A stretch of DNA of 33,374 nucleotides from an uncultured Bacilli bacterium (GTDB taxonomy: Bacteria; Bacillota_I; Bacilli_A; RF39; UBA660), in NCBI GenBank assembly GCA_910586865.1, contig CAJUIY010000016.1, forward strand, positions 1-33,374, in the 5' to 3' direction. Shown here piece by piece: positions 6,488 to 13,786 of this stretch. The notes under the pieces are model-generated. The model was given only the letters and a program-made list of their open reading frames with translations. It searched no databases and had not been told where the DNA came from. Numbering within the stretch: the first letter of the stretch is position 1; every line of letters begins with the position of its first letter. Position numbers and translations under genes: made by a program.

Positions 6488-8074
6488 TCATACATGTTCA
6501 GTCTCTTCTTCTCCTGTTTCTTCTTTTTTGTATTTTTCATTAAAATATTCTTCTAAATTATCAATTACATTTTCTAAAGGAACAAGAATATCATTTTTAG
6601 TGATTAAATTATCCATATAAAAACCTTTATATGCATCTTTAATATTTTGTGTTTTAGCATTTTTAGGAATTAGATAATGTTGTATTGAATTATCTAAATC
6701 GCCAAATAATGTTGGATCATTTAATATTAGATAATAATATACTAGCCAATAAGACTCATCACTATAACTTTTAATAGTATTTATTTCATCTTCATTAAAC
6801 ATATTATTTGCAATGTAATAAGAAATTAAAATATAATTCTTACTATCTAAAACTTTTCTATTTATTTTTTCGTTTTTTACTTTTTCTGTTACACCAAGTT
6901 TATTTAACAAATAATAAAGATATAACTGTTCATCATGATAATTTGAAACTAAACTTTTTAAATAAAAATTTATAATCTTATTTATAAATTCCAAACTTTT
7001 AAACTCTTCAAAAGAATCAAAAATATTATCAATATACAATGAAATTTCTGGAAATTCTTTAATCAAATATAATATTTGATGATAATTATACTCATTAAAA
7101 TACGTATTACTAAAATCTATAGCTCTAAAAAAAGCACTTTTGAAAAAATTAACAATAAATACTCTTTTTTTTCTATAATCTCCAAGTTTATTTAATCTAT
7201 ATATCAATTGATTAGTAAAAAACAAATTATTATTGTACTTACGTTTTTGTAAGGCTATCTCTATACCCTGTTTATATTGCTGATTCTTACATTCTCTTGT
7301 TATTTTTTTCCAATATTTCTCAATAACATCTTCATTTGTATATTTTAAATAATCAAAAACTTCAAGTTTATCTTCGTTTTTTTCCAATCCAAATTCTTCT
7401 AATACTTCATCAAATAACTTTATCACGTTATCCTTGTTATCCTTAGAAGTAAAAATATAAAAATCATCAGAAAAATATGAAAAATTACAATCAAGACCTA
7501 AATCATTAATTCTATTTTCAAATTTAGAACTAATTTTTTTAGATATTAATTCAGCAACAAATAAAGAAATATAATTTCCCATTATTATTCCACCAGTACG
7601 ACCACTGTTCATATGCGATAAGGGTTTATCAATACACGAATCATTTGTTACATCATTAAAAATATAATGTGTATAAATATTATCATAAAAAGATTTTATA
7701 TCACATCTTATAAGTAAATCATAATCAATTAATTGATTATAATCTTTTAGTTGCCACTCATCATAACTATTTTCTTTAAATTCACCTAAATCATATGAAA
7801 TTTCCATTCTTTTGTGTAAATCTAAAGATTCAAGATTTTCAAAATTATATCCGAATTGTGGAATACAATTACTATAATAATCATAGGCTAGTTTAAAGTT
7901 ATAAATATTTGGTATTTGCAGTGTTCTAAAAGATTCTTCATCCTTTCGTATTCTAAATTTAAAGGGTTCTACCCATGATGATTTATCTTGTTGAATTTTA
8001 GAAAAATCTAAATTTTCTATATCTATAAAAAATCTAATTGTATTCTTAAAGTTATAATAATAATTAAGCCTCAT
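6488..8074 (-). CDS. Reverse transcriptase of the UG/Abi (defence) type
   Basis: A 528-residue RNA-directed DNA polymerase-like protein. The palm motifs are visible: RCDIKSFYDNIYTHYIF near residue 123 (motif A with Asp, and the D..FY..IYTH pattern typical of UG/Abi reverse transcriptases), TGGIIMGNYISLFVAE near 160 (motif B-like), and YFSDDFYIF near 200 (motif C, with FSDD instead of YADD). There is no maturase or endonuclease domain, so it is not a group II intron protein. After residue 240 follows a long helical tail of about 280 residues, as in AbiA/AbiK/DRT proteins. Its start overlaps the context of the recombinase stop (AGGTGA then four A, then ATG), so translation is coupled. Antiphage activity is inferred from the family. 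The exact UG group cannot be set here. Confidence 0.87.
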   Translation of the reverse strand: MRLNYYYNFKNTIRFFIDIENLDFSKIQQDKSSWVEPFKFRIRKDEESFRTLQIPNIYNFKLAYDYYSNCIPQFGYNFENLESLDLHKRMEISYDLGEFKENSYDEWQLKDYNQLIDYDLLIRCDIKSFYDNIYTHYIFNDVTNDSCIDKPLSHMNSGRTGGIIMGNYISLFVAELISKKISSKFENRINDLGLDCNFSYFSDDFYIFTSKDNKDNVIKLFDEVLEEFGLEKNEDKLEVFDYLKYTNEDVIEKYWKKITRECKNQQYKQGIEIALQKRKYNNNLFFTNQLIYRLNKLGDYRKKRVFIVNFFKSAFFRAIDFSNTYFNEYNYHQILYLIKEFPEISLYIDNIFDSFEEFKSLEFINKIINFYLKSLVSNYHDEQLYLYYLLNKLGVTEKVKNEKINRKVLDSKNYILISYYIANNMFNEDEINTIKSYSDESYWLVYYYLILNDPTLFGDLDNSIQHYLIPKNAKTQNIKDAYKGFYMDNLITKNDILVPLENVIDNLEEYFNEKYKKEETGEEETEHV

Positions 8075-8078
8075 TTTT

Positions 8079-9311
8079 TCACCTCTTTACTTCTCCTTCG
8101 TATTTTAAAACTACATCTATTTTCTCATCTTCATACACCATAATTTTTTCAACATATTTTGTAAATTCATTTCTACTCAATGTATCAATCTTTTTTTTAT
8201 CCAATTTCTTTATATTTAAAATTTCAATAACTCTATCATATAAGCCATTTTGTCTTACCCTATGTTTAGTACATATTTTCTTACTCACATAATTTTTACA
8301 GTAATAATAACTATGATTTTTACCTTTTATTAACGTCATTGGAGCACCACAATCTTCACAAAATAAATATCCAGATAAAATATCATTTTTATTTGTTCTT
8401 CTTCTTTGATTTTTTAACATATCTTGTATTTTATCAAACACATCTTTATCCACAATTGCTTCATGGTGATTTTCATACTTTATCCAATCTTTCTTTGAAT
8501 TTTTAACTTCTTTATGAGTAATATAATTTTCATTTCTTCGTCTTCCTTGAACTAAAGTACCTGTATAGTTTTCATCTTTAAGTATTCTATTTATTATTTC
8601 ATAATTCCATTTATTATCTTTTTTAGGTTTAGTATATCCTAATTTATTAATCTTTTTATACAATGCTGGAGTCATAACTTCTCTTTTATTTAATTCGTTA
8701 GCTATTTCAGATTTAGTCATGCCAAACAAATACATATTAAATATCTCTTTAACAATATCTGTAGCTCCTTCATCGATTACTAATTTATGAATATCTTTAG
8801 AATTTTTCTTATAACCATATATTACAGAAGAACCAACAAAATTTCCATTTTCTTTACTCATTCTTAGAGATTTTTTTATTTTACTAGATGTGTCATACGC
8901 TATGTGATCATACAACATATTTTTTAATGGAACATCTAATCTCTCCATAATGCTACTATGTTTTAAACTATCATACTCATCATTAATAGGAATAAATCTA
9001 ACTTTTTTAGTAGGAAAATAGTGTTATAAATAATGACCAACCATAATATAATTTCTACCTAGTCTAGATAAATCTTTTACAACAACTGTATTTATTAAGC
9101 CTTCATCAATATCATTTAATAGTTTTTGAAAAGCAGGTCTGTCAAAATTTGTTCTACTATATCCATTATCAATATACTTATCAATTACTTCTAATTTATT
9201 TTCTATACAATAATAATCAGTTAACTTTATTTGATTATCTATACTATCGGAATTACTATAACTTTCATCCCTTGAAAGTCTTATATAAGACCCAACTTTA
9301 TATTTAGACAT
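8079..9311 (-). pseudogene. Large serine recombinase, interrupted by one in-frame TAA
   Basis: One continuous frame of 410 codons plus stop, broken only by TAA at 9024-9026. Before it lies the resolvase catalytic domain, with YIRLSRDES and its nucleophilic Ser, then VVVKDLSRLGRNYI. After it come FPTKKVRFIPINDEYDS, the RECOMBINASE domain (GSSVIYGYKKN) and a zinc ribbon (CEDCG ... YYYCKNYVSKKIC). All blocks are in the same reading frame, so a single nonsense change, perhaps GAA to TAA after GHYL, explains the break. It would catalyse integration and excision of the cassette. It could still act if read through; otherwise it is dead. It is the only recombinase in the array and sits between BRO and the reverse transcriptase. 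Confidence 0.9.
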
Positions 9312-9335
9312 TGTTCCAAATCCCTTTAAATATTT

Positions 9336-10192
9336 TTATTTTTTATCTTCTAATAATTTTTCATCTATATATTGATAATTTAAAGAGTTTTTATTAGATA
9401 TCACAGATCTACCTAATTCTTTTTCTAAATTATCTTTTGTTATTTTAGCAATTTTACCACCACGTTTTGCTATTTCCTGATTTTGCTTTAACCCGTATGG
9501 CTTATGTTCCTTAGCAAGTTCCCTTGTTGCAATTTCACCTAAATCTGTTAAAGCAACCTCTATATCTGTCATATTATCTCTTAAAGATTCTTTTCTAAGT
9601 CCTTAAACTTTTTATATTCACTTGCTTTCATTCCAGACCAACTTTTATATATTTCATTAGTTAGTATTCCATATTCATAATCCTTTGTAATTCCCGACTC
9701 TTTCCATACATCAGTAAGTTTAAATCTATCTACAATACCTGTAAGTCGTGCTTTTATCCATTTATCATCATATCCTCGTTTACGATAATATTCTACTGCC
9801 CTATTAATAGCAATTTCAGGATCAAATACTTCATCAATTCTCTCACTACCAAGATTTGCTAGCCATAATTTAAAAGGTTCAGCTTTAGGCGAAGGAACTG
9901 ATTCAATTAATCTTAAAATTCCTTTTGTATCTAATGTATCTGTAGAATAACTTTTTCCATCTTTTCTAGATTTCATTTTCAGTTGTACACATTTTGTGGA
10001 CAACTCACTTTGTTCTTCTTTTTTCATTCTTTTCTTTAACATATTCCAATAATTTCTTGGATTGTTACTATCAGTCAAAGCAGATATTACATCTACAACT
10101 GAAAAATAATATTCTTCTTTTTCACTATCCCATATACTTCTAATTTCACTACCTTCAAATAGATTTGATATTGTTTCTAGTTTATTATTCAA
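9336..10192 (-). pseudogene. BRO-N family protein, frameshifted
   Basis: Two adjacent reading frames make one BRO-family antirepressor-like protein. The N-terminal frame (to 9581) holds the Bro-N domain: IRSIWDSEKEEYYFSVVDVISAL, YWNMLKKRMKKEE, LDTKGILRLIESV, then FDPEIAINRAVEYYRKRGYDDKWIKARL. The C-terminal frame (from about 9600) continues with ESLRDNMTDIEVALTDLGEIATRELAKE. Losing one G in AAGGGACTTAGA near 9602 would give exactly this shift, changing GLRKES to DLEKNL and a stop. The likely start is TTG at 10192 with AGAAGG eight bases upstream; the GTG at 10201 touches that site. It is the first gene of cassette 2, the position of KilA-N and RhuM in the other cassettes. Confidence 0.85.
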
Positions 10193-10235
10193 ATTTAACA
10201 CCTTCTTTCTTGTTCTAATTAATGGGGTTTAAATG

Positions 10236-10402
10236 TCGTAATCACCTTTATAATTCTCATCATAAATATCATTAAAATCACTATGTTTTTATCAATTTTT
10301 AGTAATTTTACCACTTTTTTAATAAAAATATGCAAGATCTAAAATCAAAGGAATCTTTTATTTATAAAGGTTTGCTAGGGGGGGTAAATAAATCGTAATC
10401 AA
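10236..10402 (-). promoter_or_regulatory. Conserved cassette leader, copy 2
   Basis: The same 166-base module as in cassette 3: TGATTACGA at both ends (10393-10401 and 10236-10244), TATGAT at 10259-10264, TTGCAT at 10330-10335, and the CCTTTATAAATAAA block near the upstream end. It begins directly after the Trp codon of the rbgA fragment. It has no internal indel relative to copy 3. Confidence 0.7.
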
Positions 10403-10444
10403 CCAGTTTATATTTGTCGAATTTTGTCGATTACTATCGTTCAT
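10403..10444 (-). pseudogene. rbgA: rbgA 5' fragment, copy 2 (14 codons)
   Basis: MNDSNRQNSTNINW is encoded after AAGGAAGTGA. Over the last 27 bases before the break it differs from intact rbgA at only two positions. It then continues LITI into the leader, as copy 3 does, and stops after 28 codons. It is the junction of cassettes 1 and 2. Confidence 0.88.
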
Positions 10445-10472
10445 TTAAATCACTTCCTTATATTTAATAAAT

Positions 10473-11039
10473 CTAATCACCTATTACTATTTTACAAATT
10501 TGATTGTATCTATCTTTAAAATTCTCTCTTGTTCTTTCACTTAAATCATTATAATCGTTTTCAAAAGTTTCTCTCATCCAATCTCTAACTTCATTTAAAT
10601 TAACATTGCATCTATTATAAGCTGAATTGAATAACATTGGAATATTATCAAAATGAGCTAAAATATCTGCGTCAGCCACACACAATTCTTCTAAAGTAGT
10701 TCCATTTTTACTACTTCTATGATTATAAATACACCTTAATACCCTATCCATTTTTTCTATAGGATAAGAATAGTTAGATAATATTTTTTCAGCAATTATT
10801 TTTACATTAATATGATGATCTTTTCTATCTCCTATTTGTCGAATCAATGCAATATCATGAAGTAATGCCCCTAACTTAACTATTTCTTCATCTGCATTAT
10901 ATTCTTTTGCTAAATTAACAGATTCTTCGTATACGTATTTTATATGTTCATTCCAAAAATCATAATGATCTCCAGAATTATTTTTATATTGTTCTATACA
11001 ATTTTTTACTTCCTTTTCAATTTCATTTACTATATTCAT
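10473..11039 (-). CDS. HD-domain phosphohydrolase-like protein
   Basis: A 188-residue protein with the metal-binding residues of the HD superfamily: an early His (NEHIKYVYEES), the His-Asp pair in GALLHDIAL near residue 60, HHINVK and a later Asp in CVADADIL. HD proteins hydrolyse phosphate esters of nucleotides or second messengers. This one has no partner domain. It has a good ribosome binding site (GGAGGATAT). It is the last cargo gene of cassette 1, followed by the rbgA start fragment 28 bases on. A housekeeping nucleotidase or a defence-linked hydrolase are both possible; the sequence does not say which. Confidence 0.83.
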   Translation of the reverse strand: MNIVNEIEKEVKNCIEQYKNNSGDHYDFWNEHIKYVYEESVNLAKEYNADEEIVKLGALLHDIALIRQIGDRKDHHINVKIIAEKILSNYSYPIEKMDRVLRCIYNHRSSKNGTTLEELCVADADILAHFDNIPMLFNSAYNRCNVNLNEVRDWMRETFENDYNDLSERTRENFKDRYNQICKIVIGD

Positions 11040-11055
11040 ATATCCTCCATTTCAT

Positions 11056-11334
11056 TTATCTATATAAATTTTTTAAAACATTGGTAAGACAATCTTCTGC
11101 TGTTAAGTCTGTATTCTCTAAAAATCTAATTCTAACTAATTTTCCGTTTACCTTAAATATATAAGTATTTTTCTCCTTCATAATAAAATCTAATATTCTT
11201 TCTTCACTAGATTTTCTTCTATCTATTTTTATAGAAATTATCTCATCTACATCCTCTAATTTTACATCATCGAGATTTACATTTCTACAACGTTCTAATT
11301 TTTTTGCTAATTCTTCAATATCATATTTAATCAT
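11056..11334 (-). CDS. Small DUF6870-like protein, copy in cassette 1
   Basis: A 92-residue paralog of the protein at 5029-5304. The two share long identical runs such as KLERCRNVNLDDVKLE and YIFKVNGKLVRIRF. The start is the ATG after GGAGTGTGATT; an upstream in-frame ATG would add 12 residues lacking in the paralog. It lies between RhuM and the HD gene, 16 bases before the latter. The recurrence directly downstream of an antirepressor-type gene in two cassettes suggests a shared element function rather than cargo. Function unknown. Confidence 0.7.
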   Translation of the reverse strand: MIKYDIEELAKKLERCRNVNLDDVKLEDVDEIISIKIDRRKSSEERILDFIMKEKNTYIFKVNGKLVRIRFLENTDLTAEDCLTNVLKNLYR

Positions 11335-11397
11335 ATAATCACACTCCAAACTGATTATACAGTTAATCATAATTATTGTTAAATGTGCAATTTTTTA

Positions 11398-12423
11398 TTA
11401 ATCTTTATTATTTCCCGTAGTTTCTAATAATTTTATATCTTCAATAAATTTATCAAAATCAGATATGAATAATTCATCTTGTTTTTTCTTAAATTTATTA
11501 TATTCTTTATATGCTAATTCTTGAGCCACTTTGTGAGAAATTCTCCCAGCATTATGCAAAATTTCTTGTCCATTAAATTGTAAAAAGGCATCTAATTTTT
11601 CTATCCAATCTTGCATTGTCATTGCATTATGATTTTCTGCTTGTAATTCAGCATAATCTAAATACATCGTAACTATTCTATTTAAGTTTTTTAATTCTTT
11701 TTCTGATAAATAATTTTTAGAAATATCTACATCATATTTATAAATAGGTCCATCAGGAGAACTTGCCCAATTCGTAAGACCCATATTATCTTTATTAGCA
11801 TCAACTCTATTATAAATAATCTCTGCCGCAGTATTGCCAGTTACAGAATAATGAAGTTTATTCTGTACAGTTTTAAAAAGTGTCTTTGTAATCTCAGAGC
11901 CTTTATCATAATCAACACTACAAGATTAATAAATATCAGTAATTTTCTGATAAAATCTTCTTTCACTAGATCGAATGTTTCTTATTCTTTCTAGTGTTCT
12001 TTCAAAATAGTCTTCTCCAAAGATATAATTTGGATTCTTTAATCTTTCATCATCCATAACAACACCTGTAATAAGATATTCTTTTAACACTTTTGTTGCC
12101 CATATTCTAAATTGCGTTGCTTTTTTGGAATTAACTCTATACCCTACAGCAATAATCATATCTAAATTATATATTTTTACAGGTTTTTTTGAATTATCAA
12201 CGTCGGTTTTTCCGACGGTGTTATTTTCTAATAGTTCACCATCCTTTAAAATATTATTGATATGCTCTGTTATAGTGCTTCTTCCTACTCCAAATAATTC
12301 AGCAATCAAATTTTGTGTTAACCAAATATCATTATTAATTAATAACACATTTACTTTAACATCATTGTTATCATCACGATATATTAAAAAGTCGTGAGTA
12401 GTTATCTGCAAATCATTTTTCAT
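11398..12423 (-). pseudogene. RhuM family protein, interrupted by one in-frame TAA
   Basis: A single frame of about 341 codons, the usual RhuM length, with one TAA at 11926-11928. Before it lie the wHTH-like N-terminus (IWLTQNLIAELFGVGRSTITEHI), VGYRVNSKKATQFRIWATKVLKEYL and RRFYQKITDIY. After it come SVDYDKGSEITKTLFKTVQNKLHY, AAEIIYNR, then MGLTNW, NLNRIVTMYLDYAELQA, AMTMQDWIEKLDAFL and ISHKVAQELA. Both halves align as one family member with no missing segment. The start is the ATG after AGAGAGGTGA; the longer frame runs into the conserved leader. RhuM was named from a Salmonella island and is frequent in mobile DNA. It holds the first-gene slot of cassette 1. Confidence 0.87.
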
Positions 12424-12455
12424 AATTATATTCACCTCTCTTATGTTCTTAAATG

Positions 12456-12623
12456 TCGTAATCACCTATCTAATTCTTATCATAAATATCTCTGAAATCA
12501 CTAAATTTTTATAAATTTCCAATAATCTTAACACTTTTTCAACTAAAATGTGTAAGATTTATAATCGTATAATTCCTTTATTTATAAGGCTTTGACTATG
12601 GTTTTGCATTTATTCCAACACCT
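12456..12623 (-). promoter_or_regulatory. Conserved cassette leader, copy 1
   Basis: The third copy of the leader: TGATTACGA at 12456-12464, TATGAT at 12479-12484, TTACAC where the others have TTGCAT (same 94-base offset), and CCTTATAAATAAAGG. Its first 18 bases after the Trp codon (AGGTGTTGGAATAAATGC) differ from the other two, which begin TTGATTACG. The total length is nevertheless kept to within one base. Confidence 0.65.
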
Positions 12624-12665
12624 CCAGTTTATATTTGCCTGATTTTGTCGATTATCGTTATTCAT
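12624..12665 (-). pseudogene. rbgA: rbgA 5' fragment, copy 1 (14 codons)
   Basis: MNNDNRQNQANINW, again ending at Ile-Asn-Trp, with AGAAAGTGA as ribosome binding site formed by the end of the GNAT gene. Over the last 27 bases it has a few differences from intact rbgA. In the serial-insertion model this is the oldest, possibly original, host rbgA start in this stretch. Confidence 0.85.
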
Positions 12666-12669
12666 TTTT

Positions 12670-13464
12670 TCACTTTCTTTTTAAATTCTGCGTATTTTCT
12701 TCTAGCCAAAAGTTATTGTGCTCATTATAGTATTTATACTTATATAAATTTCCATTATAATTTACTTCTACATCATTCCTACCATTTTTATGCCATATTG
12801 AATATTCATAATCGTTTCCAAATAATTCATCTAGTTTTACTTTCGTTTTCAATGCTATATCAAAATACATATTACTCTCTGGTATTTCATTAATATCACT
12901 TAGTTTAGAATGCTTAGTAATTGTTTTTAAAATTTGCCATCCTTTTATATCTTCTTCTATATGAAATGGTTCAAAACCTAAATCTAAATACAATTTAGCT
13001 GCTAACCAAGTATGAGTTTGCGTGTGTAATAATAATTTTTTATGTCCTAATTCATTTGCCAATTTTATAAATTTATTAATCATAGGTTTAGACAAATGAT
13101 AACCCTGATAATCTTTTATTATCGCAAACCAATCTACCGCTGCATCATACCCATATTCTTTCTCTTTTAATAATGAAATCGTGGCAGTTCCAACCTTTTC
13201 CCCATTCTCATTTACAACGAAAAATAACCTTTTTGGAAGTTCATCAATAAAAGAAGAATAAAAATCACTAAATATCTTTAATCCTTCTTCCATACTCATA
13301 AATTCTCCTGATTTCATATGAATAATTGTCCATTCTTTCTCATCGCCTGGTTTATAAAATGTATAATGGAAGCCACCTGGCAATCTATCTTCGTTATACT
13401 TTGATGTATCAGAATAAATCATCAACAATTCATGATATTCCAAAGTTTTTTCTAATGTGTTCAT
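12670..13464 (-). CDS. GNAT-like acetyltransferase with extra C-terminal part
   Basis: A 264-residue protein. The middle part has GNAT-fold features: GEKVGTATISLL, a core strand AAVDWFAIIKDYQGYHLSKPMI in place of the usual Q-x-x-G-x-G/A, and AAKLYLDLGFEPF near residue 150. About 80 residues follow with no recognised domain (NDVEVNYNGNLYKYKYY). Its stop (AGA AAG TGA) forms the ribosome binding site of the rbgA fragment, just as the ASCH gene does before intact rbgA. It may therefore be cargo of a still older cassette, or the original neighbour of rbgA. Its start overlaps a small upstream frame (ACATGA). Confidence 0.72.
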   Translation of the reverse strand: MNTLEKTLEYHELLMIYSDTSKYNEDRLPGGFHYTFYKPGDEKEWTIIHMKSGEFMSMEEGLKIFSDFYSSFIDELPKRLFFVVNENGEKVGTATISLLKEKEYGYDAAVDWFAIIKDYQGYHLSKPMINKFIKLANELGHKKLLLHTQTHTWLAAKLYLDLGFEPFHIEEDIKGWQILKTITKHSKLSDINEIPESNMYFDIALKTKVKLDELFGNDYEYSIWHKNGRNDVEVNYNGNLYKYKYYNEHNNFWLEENTQNLKRK

Positions 13465-13713
13465 GTTACCACCTCTTTCAGTTCCTTCTTAGGACTTTCT
13501 ATATTCGCCATTATCATCCTCAAAAGAACTTCTTCCTTTCTAGCGCCAGAGTCTTTTATAGTATTATACAACTCTATCGAATTTTTTACTTCTTGATTTT
13601 CATCCTTTATCATAATAATACTTAATTTCGTGTCTATTTTTTAAGTATTCTTCATCATCGAAAGGATAGATATATTTAACTTCAATAAATAAGTTCAAAT
13701 CAATCGTCTCAAA
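13461..13713 (-). pseudogene. Possible remnant of a small gene, two frames
   Basis: Upstream of the GNAT gene two short frames read like protein. The first (13600-13713) gives IEVKYIYPFDDEEYLKNRHE and stops at YYYDKG. The second (13461-13613) starts nearby in another frame, reads DENQEVKNSIELYNTIKDSG, and ends overlapping the GNAT start. A frameshift around 13605 would join them into one small gene without a visible start. Alternatively, only the second frame (50 residues, no clear ribosome binding site) is real. No family recognised. The rest of this interval holds nothing else I can name. Confidence 0.3.
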
Positions 13714-13786
13714 TCAACTAAAATCATATCATATGAAATTCAAAGGAAATATCACTATCTTTATTACTTTCTTAAGTGATTCACTA

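Larger units (their letters stand above)
6408..10402 (-). mobile_element. Cassette 2: leader, broken BRO, broken serine recombinase, reverse transcriptase, rbgA 5' end
   Basis: The longest unit of the array (about 4.0 kb) and the only one with a recombinase. It runs from the Trp codon of the rbgA fragment at 10403 to that of the fragment at 6408. It contains the leader, a frameshifted BRO gene, a serine recombinase with an internal TAA, an intact UG-type reverse transcriptase and the rbgA start. It is probably the autonomous type of element, now decayed. Boundaries are inferred by alignment of junctions. Confidence 0.65.
10403..12623 (-). mobile_element. Cassette 1: leader, broken RhuM, DUF6870-like, HD-domain gene, rbgA 5' end
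   Basis: The unit most distant from the body of rbgA, hence the oldest insertion in the simplest model. It is 2221 bases by junction-to-junction measure, almost the same as cassette 3 (2218). It holds the leader, a RhuM gene with an in-frame stop, a small DUF6870-like protein, an HD-domain protein and the rbgA start. No recombinase. The upstream junction lacks the TTGATTACGA seen at the other two. Confidence 0.6.

Noticed and set aside
6488..8074. Group II intron protein or retron for the reverse transcriptase
   Set aside because: There is no maturase or HNH part, no intron domain V-like sequence noticed around it, and the motif A pattern is of the UG/Abi kind.
10330..10335. TTGCAT in the leaders as a -35 box
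   Set aside because: No -10 at 16-18 bases is conserved among the three leaders. TAAAAT in copy 2 is at 19 bases and is missing in copy 3.
12125..12397. Plus-strand open frames here and elsewhere
   Set aside because: They are antisense to real genes, have no ribosome binding sites and show low-complexity hydrophobic translations.
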